DNA of 64,000 nucleotides from Emticicia sp051209875 (GTDB taxonomy: Bacteria; Bacteroidota; Bacteroidia; Cytophagales; Spirosomataceae). Shown here in pieces: positions 42,743 through 51,873 of this stretch. The position numbers and the translations under genes are program-made. The stretch's first letter is position 1, and every line of letters begins with the position of its first letter. The stretch spans positions 2,294,001 through 2,358,000 of the forward strand of contig NZ_JBNTQY010000001.1 of the NCBI RefSeq assembly GCF_051209875.1, given 5' to 3'. The notes beneath the pieces are model-generated. The model made no database searches, had not been told where the DNA came from, and was given only the letters and a program-made list of their open reading frames with translations.

Positions 42743-43195
42743 ATGAAAACAAACATCAAATTTTTAGTCTTAATACTTTTTTGTTCTATTTCAGCTTTCG
42801 CTCAATCATCAAAAGACGAACAGACTGTTTTGCAAATATCAAAACACAAATGGCAATGGATGGCCGATAAAAACGTAGATAAACTCAAAGACTTATTTGA
42901 TGCCAAAGCTAAGTTTGTTCACATGAGCGGCACTTGGAAAACGGACGAAGAACTCGAAATTATCAAAACAGGTAGCATTTGGTATAAAGAGGCCCAAGTG
43001 CATGATACTGCCATCGAACTTTCTGGCGAAACAGCCATCGTTTGGAATAGAATTACGCTCATCGCCATGTTAAGAGGTACAGAAGCCAAAACCGAATTCA
43101 CAGTAACGGAAGTTTATCAAAAACAAAAGAAAGATTGGAAAATGCTGGCCTTGACATTCAGTAGTGTGAGAGATACGCATCAGATAAAGAAATAA
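42743..43195 (+). CDS. Exported SnoaL/DUF4440-like protein
   Basis: A 150-residue protein with a signal peptide (about 1-20, ending SAFAQ). The mature part has the NTF2-like cone fold pattern: DEQTVLQISKHKWQWMADKNVDKLKDLFDAKAKFVHMSG, then AIVWNRITLIAMLRG and a final FTVTEVYQKQKKDWKMLALTFS strand pair. These proteins bind small ligands or serve as small enzymes; the role here is unknown. The ATG was chosen because the upstream TTG falls inside the -7 element. It is the first gene controlled by the operator shared with AraC paralogue B, and it precedes the molybdo-oxidoreductase gene by about 70 bases. Confidence 0.8.
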   Translation: MKTNIKFLVLILFCSISAFAQSSKDEQTVLQISKHKWQWMADKNVDKLKDLFDAKAKFVHMSGTWKTDEELEIIKTGSIWYKEAQVHDTAIELSGETAIVWNRITLIAMLRGTEAKTEFTVTEVYQKQKKDWKMLALTFSSVRDTHQIKK

Positions 43196-43267
43196 CAATT
43201 TTATATCGGAAAGTTCCTATTAATTTTAGGTGAATTTTTCTATATTTACTTAAAAAATTAATAAAAT

Positions 43268-45535
43268 ATGGAGAGTCAAAGCCGTCGTTCATTTCTTAAA
43301 GCATCCGCCCTTTCTGGAGGTGGTTTTATGCTTGGCATTAGTTTCTTATCAAGCTTTAAAACGTTTGGAAAGACAATTGAAAATATTGATGAAATTGATG
43401 CCGTTGTTCGTGCCCTCACGAACGACTCTTCGGGCTTCAACGAATTAAACGGCTTCGTCAAAATTACTGCCGATAATATCATCAAAATTATGTCACCCAA
43501 TCCAGAGGGTGGACAAGGTGTAAAAACCGCTATGCCGATGATTGTAGCAGAAGAATTGGACGTTGATTTTTCTAAAATCGTCATTGAACAAGCAGATTTA
43601 GACACCAAACATTTTACCCGACAATTTATTGGTGGTAGTCAGGCTATTCATCAAGGTTGGCAAATCCTTCGCACGGCGGGTGCTACTGCTCGCCAAATGT
43701 TATGTGAAGCCGCTGCCAAAACATGGAATGTCCCCGTAGAAGAAATAAGTACCGAATTGGGAATTTTGTATCATAAAAAGTCTGGAAAAACAGCCAAATA
43801 TGGCGATATGGCTACTGCTGCGGCACAAATTCCTGTTCCGAAAGATGTGAAATTGAAAAACGTCAAGGATTTCAAAATAGTAGGAAAAAGCAAACGAAAT
43901 ATTGATTTAGAAAAAATAGTAACTGGCAAACCATTATTTGGTATTGATACTAAAAAAGAAGGAATGCTCATTGCTATGATAGTGCATCCACCTGCTTTTG
44001 GTCTGAAATTCAAATCAGTTGTCAATGACGCAACGGTAAAGAAGATGAAAGGCGTAAAAGATATTTTTCCAATCAAAATTTTCAATGATGGCTATGAAAA
44101 AACGTTTTTTGATACCACAACTTTTAATGAAGTAGTGGCATTAGTAGGTAACAGCACGTGGGAAGTAATGCAAGCAAAAAAAGCTTTACAAATTTCTTGG
44201 CAACCTATCGAAAGCTATACCCAAAATCGTAATATGTTAGGTCGAAAAATGGTAGAGAAAATCCCTGCTGGTTTAGAAGACTCGATCGAACATAAAGCAA
44301 AGCTGGCTGAAAGAATGGCACAACCTGCTACGGTTCGTCGGAAAGATGGAGATATAGAAGCTGCTTTCAAAAATGCAGCAAAAACCATCGAACGTACCTA
44401 CAATGCACCATTTTTGGTTCATAATTGTATGGAACCCATGAACTTCTTTGCTCATGTAACCGATGAAAAAGCTGAGCTTTCGGGACCATTGCAGAAACCC
44501 GAATTTACCGAACAAGCCCTTTCTGCTCGTCTGGGAATGCCTTTGGAAAAAATTGATATTAAAATGACTCGCTTGGGTGGCGGTTTTGGTCGTCGTTCTT
44601 ACGCACATTGGTTGATTGAAGCCGCATTGATTTCGCAAAAAGTGAAAGCACCAGTAAAGCTCATTTATACCCGTGAAGATGATATGACCTCGGGTATTTA
44701 TCGCTCTACCTATTCCGCTCATTATCGAGCGGCTCTTGATGCTAATAATAATTTGATTGGTTTTCATGTAAAAGCAGGTGGTACGCCCGAATCACCTCTA
44801 TATCCCAATCGTTTTCCTGCAGGAGCAGTTGATAATTATTTGGCTGAAGATTTTACGATTGATTCAAATATCACGGTTGGTTCATATAGAGCTCCACGCT
44901 CTAATTTTATGGCAGCGGCCGAACAATCGTTTTTGGATGAAGTTGCTGAAGCAGCAGGCAAAGACCCAATCGCTTTTCGTTTGGAATTATTAAAACGTGC
45001 CAACGAAAAACCAGTAGGCAAAAATAATGAATATGAACCCGAACGTTTTGCAAAAGTCTTGGAGTTAGTTAAGGAAAAATCAAATTGGGAAACCATAAAA
45101 ACCACCAAAAAATTAGGATTTTCTGCCTATTTCTGTCATGATTCTTATGCTGCCCACGTACTTGATTTAGAAATAAAAGAAGGCTCGCCAATTATCAACA
45201 AAGTTTGGTGTGCCATTGATTGTGGCATTGTTATTAATCCAGGGGCGGCCAAAAACATGGCAGAAGGGGGCATCGTTGATGCTGTTGGAGCATCTATGTA
45301 CGGAAAAATGGCTTTTACGAAAGGCGTGCCTGATGCGAGTAATTTTCATAATTATCGCATGATTCGCCACAATGAAGCACCTAAACAAATTGAAATACAC
45401 TTTGTAGAAAACACCATTGATCCTTCGGGTATGGGCGAGCCAGCATATCCACCTGTATATGCTGCTTTAGCAAATGCCTTATACAAAGCTACTGGCAAGC
45501 GGTTTTACAATCAGCCTTTTGGCGAAAGTTTGTAG
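43268..45535 (+). CDS. Molybdopterin-binding large subunit, isoquinoline 1-oxidoreductase/aldehyde dehydrogenase type (copy 1)
   Basis: A protein of 755 residues. A twin-arginine signal opens it: ESQSRRSFLKASALSGGGFML. The molybdopterin regions of the xanthine oxidase superfamily follow: KITADNIIKIMSPNPEGGQG, TRLGGGFGRRSYAHW, FRAPRS-like GSYRAPRSNFMAAAEQSFLDEVAEAAGKDP, and the C-terminal GMGEPAYPPVYAALANAL with the catalytic Glu. Like other members of the IorB group it combines the segments needed to bind the Mo-cytosine dinucleotide cofactor and oxidises aldehydes or N-heterocycles in the periplasm. It lies upstream of a [2Fe-2S] subunit and of a second large subunit. Confidence 0.92.
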   Translation: MESQSRRSFLKASALSGGGFMLGISFLSSFKTFGKTIENIDEIDAVVRALTNDSSGFNELNGFVKITADNIIKIMSPNPEGGQGVKTAMPMIVAEELDVDFSKIVIEQADLDTKHFTRQFIGGSQAIHQGWQILRTAGATARQMLCEAAAKTWNVPVEEISTELGILYHKKSGKTAKYGDMATAAAQIPVPKDVKLKNVKDFKIVGKSKRNIDLEKIVTGKPLFGIDTKKEGMLIAMIVHPPAFGLKFKSVVNDATVKKMKGVKDIFPIKIFNDGYEKTFFDTTTFNEVVALVGNSTWEVMQAKKALQISWQPIESYTQNRNMLGRKMVEKIPAGLEDSIEHKAKLAERMAQPATVRRKDGDIEAAFKNAAKTIERTYNAPFLVHNCMEPMNFFAHVTDEKAELSGPLQKPEFTEQALSARLGMPLEKIDIKMTRLGGGFGRRSYAHWLIEAALISQKVKAPVKLIYTREDDMTSGIYRSTYSAHYRAALDANNNLIGFHVKAGGTPESPLYPNRFPAGAVDNYLAEDFTIDSNITVGSYRAPRSNFMAAAEQSFLDEVAEAAGKDPIAFRLELLKRANEKPVGKNNEYEPERFAKVLELVKEKSNWETIKTTKKLGFSAYFCHDSYAAHVLDLEIKEGSPIINKVWCAIDCGIVINPGAAKNMAEGGIVDAVGASMYGKMAFTKGVPDASNFHNYRMIRHNEAPKQIEIHFVENTIDPSGMGEPAYPPVYAALANALYKATGKRFYNQPFGESL

Positions 45536-45609
45536 TTTACAAATTATTAAATGTTTGAAATTCGTAAGTTTTCATTTGAAAAACATTATTTATCACTGGT
45601 TTATTCATA

Positions 45610-45617
45610 TATTTTTG
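45610..45617 (+). promoter_or_regulatory. Candidate -7 element for the [2Fe-2S] subunit gene
   Basis: TATTTTTG, a perfect TAnnTTTG, 22 bases before the ATG, suggesting that the small subunit and second large subunit can be transcribed separately from the first large subunit. Confidence 0.4.
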
Positions 45618-45639
45618 TTAAATCTTAAAATACAACATT

Positions 45640-46107
45640 ATGGCAAAATATTCTTTAAAAATAAACGGAAAAACTCAACAAGTAGATGTTGACCCATCAA
45701 CTCCGATTCTTTGGGTTTTACGTGACCACCTTAATATGCCAGGCACTAAGTTTGGCTGTGGTATGGCTCAATGTGGTGCTTGCACAATTCATTTAGATGG
45801 AAATGCCACACGATCATGTGTGTTGCCTGTTTCAGCTATTGGAAAATCCTCCATTACTACTATCGAAGGGCTTTCTGAAAATGGTACACATCCAGTTCAA
45901 AAAGCATGGTTAGAACATGATGTTGCTCAATGTGGTTATTGTCAAGGTGGACAAATCATGTCGGCAACGGCTTTACTCAAAAGTAATCCAAAACCAACAG
46001 ATGAGGATATTGACAACGCCATGAGTGGGAATATCTGTCGTTGTGGAACATATTTGAGAATTAAAGAAGCAATCAAAACAGCTGCCAAAACATCAAACGC
46101 TAAATAA
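45640..46107 (+). CDS. [2Fe-2S] small subunit, isoquinoline 1-oxidoreductase type
   Basis: A protein of 155 residues, the usual IorA length. Plant-type ferredoxin cluster: Cys40, Cys45, Cys48 and Cys60 (FGCGMAQCGACTIHLDG). Second cluster: Cys98, Cys101, Cys133 and Cys135 (AQCGYCQGGQ, ICRCGTYLR). It passes electrons from the molybdenum site of a large subunit to an acceptor such as a cytochrome. It has no signal peptide and is presumably exported with a Tat-signal large subunit. Large-subunit genes lie on both sides, the second only 9 bases downstream, so that pair is clearly an operon. Confidence 0.96.
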   Translation: MAKYSLKINGKTQQVDVDPSTPILWVLRDHLNMPGTKFGCGMAQCGACTIHLDGNATRSCVLPVSAIGKSSITTIEGLSENGTHPVQKAWLEHDVAQCGYCQGGQIMSATALLKSNPKPTDEDIDNAMSGNICRCGTYLRIKEAIKTAAKTSNAK

Positions 46108-46116
46108 GAAAAGACT

Positions 46117-48363
46117 ATGGAAAATATAAAATCACAAAGTAGAAGAGATTTTTTAAGGTCTTCTGCATTGGCAGGAGGCGGACTGATGCTTAGTTTTAGT
46201 TGGTTTTCGGAAGCAAAAGCTACCGAGAAAGTCGCCCAATTGAACCTTCCCGAACAATGGTCCGAATTAGCAGCATACATCAAAATTACTCCTGATAATG
46301 TTATTAAAATTCTTTGTCCAAACCCAGAATTTGGACAAAATGTAATGACATCACTACCAATGATGGTGGCAGAAGAATTAGATTGTGATTGGAAAAATGT
46401 AGTAGTTGAAATGGGTACACACGACAACGTGAAATACGGCCCACAATTCACAGGTGGAAGTAATTCAATAAGAATGTACTGGAAACCTTTAAGAAATGCA
46501 GGAGCAGCGGCTCGAAAAATGCTTATCGAGGCAGCAGCTCAAACTTGGGGTGTTCCTGCAAACGAAATCATTACTAAAACAGGTGTTTTATCGCATTCAA
46601 GTGGTAAATCGGCAAAATATGGCGAAATGTCTGCCAAAGCAGCTACCATTGCTGTTCCGAAAGATGTGAAGTTGAAAGCTCCTAAAGATTTTTCGATTGT
46701 AAGAAATTCAAAGAAAAATTCAGAAGGATTGAAAGTTGTTACTGGCAAGCCCCTTTTTGGAATGGATTACCGAGTAGATGGCATGTTGATTGCCATGATT
46801 CAACATCCACCTGCATTTGGTATGAAGTTAAAATCTTTTGATGCCACCGACGCTAAAAAAATGCCTGGTATCAAAGATGTTTTTAGTTTTAAATTATATG
46901 ATGATGGTTTTGAGCAAGGGGGCTTTGATACTCGTTCGTTCAATGAATTGTTAGTGGTTGTTGGAAATTCAACTTGGGAAGTAATGAATGCTCGCAAGAA
47001 ACTCATTGTAAATTGGGAACCAACTGGTGATATAAAAGATACCATGAGCGGGAGAGGCGGAAAGCGAGAAGTTACCGTGCCAGGTAGATTAGAAACGACA
47101 AGTGCTCAATTTGAAATGATGGCTGAATACGCTAAAAAGCCAGCTCAGCAGTTAAGAAAAGACGGCGACCCAGAAGCTGCATTCAAAAATGCCGCTCAGA
47201 TTATAGAACGTACTTATAATGCTCCATTTTTGGCACATAATACAATGGAGCCAATGAACTTCTTTGCCCATGTGCAAGATGATAAAGCTTTGGTGGCTGG
47301 ACCATTACAAGCACCTGGTTGGATGGAGCCTACCCTTGTCAAACTCCTAAACTTACCTGCTGATAAAATTGAAATTCAGATGACAAGAATGGGTGGTGGT
47401 TTTGGTCGTAGAGCTTACGGTTGGTATGTGTATGAAGCTGCTCGTATCTCACAAAAACTGAAAGCTCCAGTAAAGTTGATATACACCCGTGAAGACGATA
47501 TGACCTACGGAATTTACCGTCCGATGTACACTGCAACCTATCGTGCAGCACTCGATGCCAATAAAAATCTGATTGGTTTTCATGTAAAAGGTGGTGGTAT
47601 TCCTGAAAACCCTGTTCATGCCAATCGTTTCCCAGCAGGGGCAGTTGAGAATTATTTAGCAGAAGGTTGGGAGATACCTTCTAATATCACCATCGGTGCA
47701 TTTAGAGCTCCACGTTCAAACTTTAATGCCGCCGCTGAACAATCGTTTTTGGATGAAGTGGCCGAAGCAATGGGAAAAGACCCAATCGCTTTCCGCCTTG
47801 ATTTATTGAAAAAAGCCAAAGAAAATCCAATAGGTAAGAATAATGATTATGATGCCAGTAGATATATAGGTGTGTTAGAATTGTTAAAAGAAAAATCAGG
47901 TTGGGGCAAACCCGAAAATGCTGGCAAAAAACGAGGTGTAGCCGCTTATTTCTGTCATGCTTCTTATGCTGGTCATGTGGTTGATATGGTGATGAGAGAT
48001 GGACAACCTTATGTTGAACAAGTAACGAGTGCTGTTGATTGTGGTGTGGTTGTAAACCCAGATGCTGCCCGAAATATGGTGCAAGGTGCAGTAGTTGATG
48101 GTATTGGCCAATCATTTTATGGGGCTTTGACGCACAAAGATGGTGCTGCCGAGCAGAATAACTTCCATAATTATCGTATGATTCGCCATAATGAAGCTCC
48201 TAAGAAGATTGATATTCATTTTGTAGAAAATGACATTGATCCAACAGGACTTGGAGAGCCACCATTCCCACCAGTGTTCGGGGCTGTTGCCAATGCTTTG
48301 TTTAAAACTACTGGAAAACGTTATTATAATCAGCCATTTTTATCTGATATAATAAAATCATAA
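46117..48363 (+). CDS. Molybdopterin-binding large subunit, isoquinoline 1-oxidoreductase/aldehyde dehydrogenase type (copy 2)
   Basis: A protein of 748 residues, paralogous to copy 1 across its length. Twin-arginine signal QSRRDFLRSSALAGGGLML; IKILCPNPEFGQNVMTSLPMM; TRMGGGFGRRAYGWY; GAFRAPRSNFNAAAEQSFLDEVAEAMGKDP; C-terminal GLGEPPFPPVFGAVANAL with the catalytic Glu. It begins 9 bases after the [2Fe-2S] subunit gene, so this is probably the primary partner of that subunit. A very strong hairpin closes the operon. The substrate is an aldehyde or heterocycle of unknown identity. Confidence 0.93.
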   Translation: MENIKSQSRRDFLRSSALAGGGLMLSFSWFSEAKATEKVAQLNLPEQWSELAAYIKITPDNVIKILCPNPEFGQNVMTSLPMMVAEELDCDWKNVVVEMGTHDNVKYGPQFTGGSNSIRMYWKPLRNAGAAARKMLIEAAAQTWGVPANEIITKTGVLSHSSGKSAKYGEMSAKAATIAVPKDVKLKAPKDFSIVRNSKKNSEGLKVVTGKPLFGMDYRVDGMLIAMIQHPPAFGMKLKSFDATDAKKMPGIKDVFSFKLYDDGFEQGGFDTRSFNELLVVVGNSTWEVMNARKKLIVNWEPTGDIKDTMSGRGGKREVTVPGRLETTSAQFEMMAEYAKKPAQQLRKDGDPEAAFKNAAQIIERTYNAPFLAHNTMEPMNFFAHVQDDKALVAGPLQAPGWMEPTLVKLLNLPADKIEIQMTRMGGGFGRRAYGWYVYEAARISQKLKAPVKLIYTREDDMTYGIYRPMYTATYRAALDANKNLIGFHVKGGGIPENPVHANRFPAGAVENYLAEGWEIPSNITIGAFRAPRSNFNAAAEQSFLDEVAEAMGKDPIAFRLDLLKKAKENPIGKNNDYDASRYIGVLELLKEKSGWGKPENAGKKRGVAAYFCHASYAGHVVDMVMRDGQPYVEQVTSAVDCGVVVNPDAARNMVQGAVVDGIGQSFYGALTHKDGAAEQNNFHNYRMIRHNEAPKKIDIHFVENDIDPTGLGEPPFPPVFGAVANALFKTTGKRYYNQPFLSDIIKS

Positions 48364-48423
48364 CAATTGTATGATTTGGCTAAACAGTAAGTTTGGATGA
48401 CTTCATTTTGATTACAATAGAAA

Positions 48424-48487
48424 ATTAGGTTGGTTAATTAACTTTTGAACTTTCAAGTTTTTTCAAAAGTTATTTGACCAACCTAAT
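48424..48487. terminator. Bidirectional terminator after the molybdo-oxidoreductase operon
   Basis: Two 26-base arms (48424-48449 and 48462-48487) pair at 24 positions; core ATTAGGTTGGT and AACTTTTGAA. It lies between convergent genes. Confidence 0.85.
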
Positions 48488-48496
48488 CTGTATTTA

Positions 48497-49327
48497 TTAT
48501 TCCACAGTATTGCTAAGTGTTCCAATACTTTCAATTGTTATATGAACAGTGTCGTTTTTGATTAATGAAAAGCTATCAGGTGGCACAATTCCAGTTCCAG
48601 TCATCAAGAAACAACCAAATTTAAAAGTACAATCAAAGGTTAGATATTTTACTAATTCTGGCAATTCTCTTTTCATTTGTGTCAGCCGAGTTGATTGCGA
48701 AAAAATAGTTTCACCAGCTCGTTCTATTTTGAGTAAAATTTCAGTTTCTTTTGAAATAGGTTCTTTCAGGATAAGTATTCCTGGTCCAATAGCGGCACTT
48801 TTATCGTACGACTTTGCCTGTGGTAAATAAAGAGGATTTTCTCCTTCAATATCACGTGAGCTAACATCGTTTCCTACTGTATAACCTGCAATTTCACCTG
48901 ATGAATTTACAAAAAGCGTCAATTCTGGTTCTGGAACATTCCATTTAGAGTCTCTTCTAATTTTTATATTTTCATTATGACCTACGGTTCTGGCTGCGGT
49001 AGCTTTAAAAAATATTTCAGGCCTTTCGGCCGAGTAAACTCTGTCGTAAAAATCGCCACCACCTGCATCTTTTGATTCTTCCATTCTGGCAGTTTTACTT
49101 CTCAAATAGGTGACTCCCGAAGCCCAAATTTCTTGGGAAACGATAGGAGGGAGGAGGCAGGTTTCTAAATCAAAGTTTTCGATTGGCTTTGTTTCTGTGA
49201 CATATTTTTCAAGAAAATCATAAAGATTAGGTTGATTTACTAAAGTGTCAAAGTTGTAATTTTTAACAGAAAAAAAATTGCCATTGTTTTCAATACAAGG
49301 GCCAAGTGAAGTATTATAAATTTTCAT
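48497..49327 (-). CDS. Fumarylacetoacetate hydrolase-family protein
   Basis: About 276 residues if started at the ATG giving MKIYNTSLGPCIENNGNFFSV; longer upstream versions would overlap the next gene and lack family support. FAH-fold metal ligands occur in VPEPELTLFVNSSGEIAGYTVGNDVSSRDIEG (Glu, Glu, Asp). GVTYLRSKTARMEESKD and SYDKSAAIGPGILI are typical of the 2-keto-3-deoxy or 2,4-diketo-3-deoxy sugar-acid hydrolase group. The enzyme cleaves C-C bonds of keto-acids in the cytoplasm. It lies downstream of an enolase-superfamily dehydratase and an RraA-like gene on the same strand, a set that suggests non-phosphorylative sugar-acid breakdown (for example L-rhamnonate or L-fuconate); the exact substrate is inferred. 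Confidence 0.85.
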   Translation of the reverse strand: MKIYNTSLGPCIENNGNFFSVKNYNFDTLVNQPNLYDFLEKYVTETKPIENFDLETCLLPPIVSQEIWASGVTYLRSKTARMEESKDAGGGDFYDRVYSAERPEIFFKATAARTVGHNENIKIRRDSKWNVPEPELTLFVNSSGEIAGYTVGNDVSSRDIEGENPLYLPQAKSYDKSAAIGPGILILKEPISKETEILLKIERAGETIFSQSTRLTQMKRELPELVKYLTFDCTFKFGCFLMTGTGIVPPDSFSLIKNDTVHITIESIGTLSNTVE

Positions 49328-49412
49328 TGATAAGTTAAAAAAATTAAGAAATCGCATAAAAAAGACAAAAAAGTTGGGCAATTTGTATAGCTTTTTTGAA
49401 AATGAAATTGTA

Positions 49413-50687
49413 TTATTCAAAAAATGGTACACCTGGAGTTGCATACTTCTTCATACCTTCCTCGTTGATTTCAACACCAATTCCAGGTACATCTCTTACT
49501 TTGATGAAACCATTTTTTTCAACCATATCGCCTTGAAACGTTACGATTTCTTTAAACATTGGGTCTTTATGGAAGTAAATTTGCCATTCCATAATCATAA
49601 AGTTAGGGACAGAAGCACATACATGGGCACAGGCCATTGCCCCAAGATAAGAGGCAACCATGTGTGGAGCAAAAGGTACATAATAAAGGTTTGCCAGATT
49701 AGCAATTCGCTGACCTTCGCCCAAGCCTCCGCATTTTTGTAAGTCAGGCATGATAATATCAACTGCCCCACTTTCGAGCAGAGGCCTGAACCCGTAAGCT
49801 AAATAATGGTTTTCTCCTGCACAAATAGGTGTTGAGGTAGAAGCAGTAATTTTTTTGTAAGCATCAGTATTTTCTGCAGGAATCGGTTCTTCCAACCACA
49901 TTAAATTGAGTGGTTCTAATATTTTAGCAGCTTTTTCACCAGTTACCGCATCGTAGCGACCGTGCATATCAGCACAAATATCAATGTTTGGCCCTACCTC
50001 TTTTCTTGCAGCAGCCATTTGATCATACATCCGTTGTATTTCGGCTGGGCTGGCAGTCCAATTAAAACGGTCATATTTGTTTGGGTCATTGGCTTGGTCT
50101 AAATCAAATTTCACTGCTGAAAAACCCATATCAACGGCTTCTCGGGCAGCTTTGGCAAAATCTTCTGGTTTTGGCAATTGATTCTGATAAAGAGCTGTAT
50201 CCATGTAAACTCTTATCGTATCACGAAATTTGCCACCTAAAAGTTGATAGACAGGTACACCTAATGCTTTTCCTGCCACATCCCAAAGAGCAGTTTCAAT
50301 GGCTGTAAGCACAGAAACAAACATACCCGACTGTGCTCCTTCAAAGAAGCCCGATTTTCTAATTGACTCAAATAGACGGTTGACATTTAGCGGATTTTGT
50401 CCTTTGATTCTGTTTCCTAAATTTTTAACAAGATGGTATGTTCCCGGGGTAGCATCAACACCTTCTCCATGTCCAACTATATCTTGATTTGTATAGATTT
50501 TTACAAATAGACTATGTCCACCACGAATATATCCTGCCTTAATATCGGTGATTTTTAAGTTTGAAGGTGCAGAGCTTTTAGGAGCTTTGAAAATGGCGTT
50601 TTCATATTCGCTACCAAAACTTGCGAATGGACTGGCAGCCATCGCAGAGCCAATCGCTGCTTTTTGGAAAAAATTTCTTCTGTTCAC
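49413..50687 (-). CDS. Enolase-superfamily (mandelate racemase/sugar-acid dehydratase) protein with export signal
   Basis: A protein of 424 residues. A twin-arginine-like signal, NRRNFFQKAAIGSAMAASPF, ends near residue 25. The enolase-superfamily capping domain and barrel follow. Mg ligands and catalytic positions are visible: KFDLDQANDP, Asp in DICADMHGRYD, Glu in MWLEEPIPAEN, Glu in PICAGENHY, DIIMPDLQKCGGLGEG, and a late His in FAPHMVASYLGAM. The family dehydrates sugar acids (galactonate, rhamnonate, fuconate and others) or racemises. It is odd that the protein appears to be exported; most members are cytoplasmic. It is the third gene of the minus-strand group transporter, RraA, dehydratase, FAH hydrolase. 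Confidence 0.88.
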   Translation of the reverse strand: MNRRNFFQKAAIGSAMAASPFASFGSEYENAIFKAPKSSAPSNLKITDIKAGYIRGGHSLFVKIYTNQDIVGHGEGVDATPGTYHLVKNLGNRIKGQNPLNVNRLFESIRKSGFFEGAQSGMFVSVLTAIETALWDVAGKALGVPVYQLLGGKFRDTIRVYMDTALYQNQLPKPEDFAKAAREAVDMGFSAVKFDLDQANDPNKYDRFNWTASPAEIQRMYDQMAAARKEVGPNIDICADMHGRYDAVTGEKAAKILEPLNLMWLEEPIPAENTDAYKKITASTSTPICAGENHYLAYGFRPLLESGAVDIIMPDLQKCGGLGEGQRIANLANLYYVPFAPHMVASYLGAMACAHVCASVPNFMIMEWQIYFHKDPMFKEIVTFQGDMVEKNGFIKVRDVPGIGVEINEEGMKKYATPGVPFFE

Positions 50688-50809
50688 TTGTATTAGCTGA
50701 TTATGAGGATAACCTCGATTGATTGAATAAATATTGTTTGAAATCCTAAAATGACGAGTAAATCGAATTCTAATATAGAATTAAAATAAACTAAAAATTT
50801 GTAATTAAT

Positions 50810-50825
50810 TGATAATCAGTATTTT
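50810..50825. repeat. Intergenic 16-mer shared with 9199-9214
   Basis: TGATAATCAGTATTTT, identical to the copy upstream of the rtcB leader; it lies between the RraA-like and dehydratase genes. Confidence 0.4.
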
Positions 50826-50861
50826 AAAGTTCGATATCTTCAACCTAAATCGTCATACTAC

Positions 50862-51809
50862 TTACCATGTTCTTTCCTTCAAAATTTCTTGAATTTGTTC
50901 GGGAGCAACTGGTAATTCATTGATATGGTCTTTGAGCCATTGAGAAAAGTCTTTTTCAATATCTGCCGACCAACGAGTATCAATTTGACCTGTGGTATAT
51001 TTGCCCTCTTTGAGACGTTGATGACTGAATTGATCTCTCAAACGAACCACTTCTGAAGATTTTACCACTTCTTCTGCCAAATGAGGTGGGATGAAAATAA
51101 CTCCACCTTCACGACCAAGTACTACATCTCCAGGCATACATATGGCATTACCGATTTTGGTTGGTTGATTGATTCCAACCAAAGTAGTGTTTAATCCACC
51201 AGGTTGATTAGGCGAGTTTAAATGATGGCTCGGGTGATAGCTTCTAAAAAATGAAGTAAAACCTCCAATCTCGCGTAATCCACTTAAATCTCGAATCGCT
51301 CCTTCATAAACGATACCGTTGCCTGTACGGTTAAAAATGGCATTGCCAAGATTATCGCCAATCGTTGGCCCATCTTCGTAAGCATTAAATTGGTCAACTA
51401 CGTACACATCTCTTTTTACAAGCGTTTCAATCACCCAAGTATTTTGAGCTTTCAGACGACCATCTTGTTTTGTCCCTTTATCATCAATTGCAGTTTGAAT
51501 GTCGGGTCTGCCTGGCATAAAAATGGCGGTTACGGCTCGTCCTACCATCACACTATCGGGGTTGATAGTTTGCCAGTTTCCTTCGTATTGATGGCGATAG
51601 TTTTTATTTCGCAAAACTGCCCAAGCTTCTTCGTGCGTAACTTTTTTCATGCGATTCAGAATGGCATCAGGAACTTTTGGTCGGCCATCAGCAAATCGTT
51701 CCCCTTTCCACTCACGAGTGAGATGCAGTAAATATTCTTTTGAAATTTGTTGAGCATACAAGCTGGAACCGAATAAAATGAGTGTTGTTACAAGTAAGAA
51801 TTTCTTCAT
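50862..51809 (-). CDS. Exported RraA-family protein (aldolase-like)
   Basis: A 315-residue protein with a Sec signal peptide (1-20, ending SSLYAQ). The RraA/4-hydroxy-4-methyl-2-oxoglutarate aldolase fold spans about 60-270: GRAVTAIFMPGRPD, DQFNAYEDGPTIGDNLGNAIF, GIVYEGAIRDLSGLREIGG (the G-x-x-R-D segment holds substrate-binding Arg and metal Asp), and MPGDVVLGREGGVIFIPPHLAEEV. Family members are metal-dependent aldolases, decarboxylases, or the RNase E inhibitor RraA. The neighbours point to a keto-acid aldolase or lyase of sugar-acid metabolism, but, like the neighbouring dehydratase, this copy carries an export signal, which is unusual. Confidence 0.86.
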   Translation of the reverse strand: MKKFLLVTTLILFGSSLYAQQISKEYLLHLTREWKGERFADGRPKVPDAILNRMKKVTHEEAWAVLRNKNYRHQYEGNWQTINPDSVMVGRAVTAIFMPGRPDIQTAIDDKGTKQDGRLKAQNTWVIETLVKRDVYVVDQFNAYEDGPTIGDNLGNAIFNRTGNGIVYEGAIRDLSGLREIGGFTSFFRSYHPSHHLNSPNQPGGLNTTLVGINQPTKIGNAICMPGDVVLGREGGVIFIPPHLAEEVVKSSEVVRLRDQFSHQRLKEGKYTTGQIDTRWSADIEKDFSQWLKDHINELPVAPEQIQEILKERTW

Positions 51810-51873
51810 TGAATTATAGTTTAGTTAGCTAAGAAAGGATTTATGAATAGTTTTTATGTTTGTACTTAAATTA

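Noticed and set aside
49328..49444. Long N-terminal extension of the FAH-family protein
   Set aside because: It would overlap the dehydratase gene by 32 bases and adds a hydrophobic stretch that is not part of the FAH fold; the ATG at 49327 fits the family.
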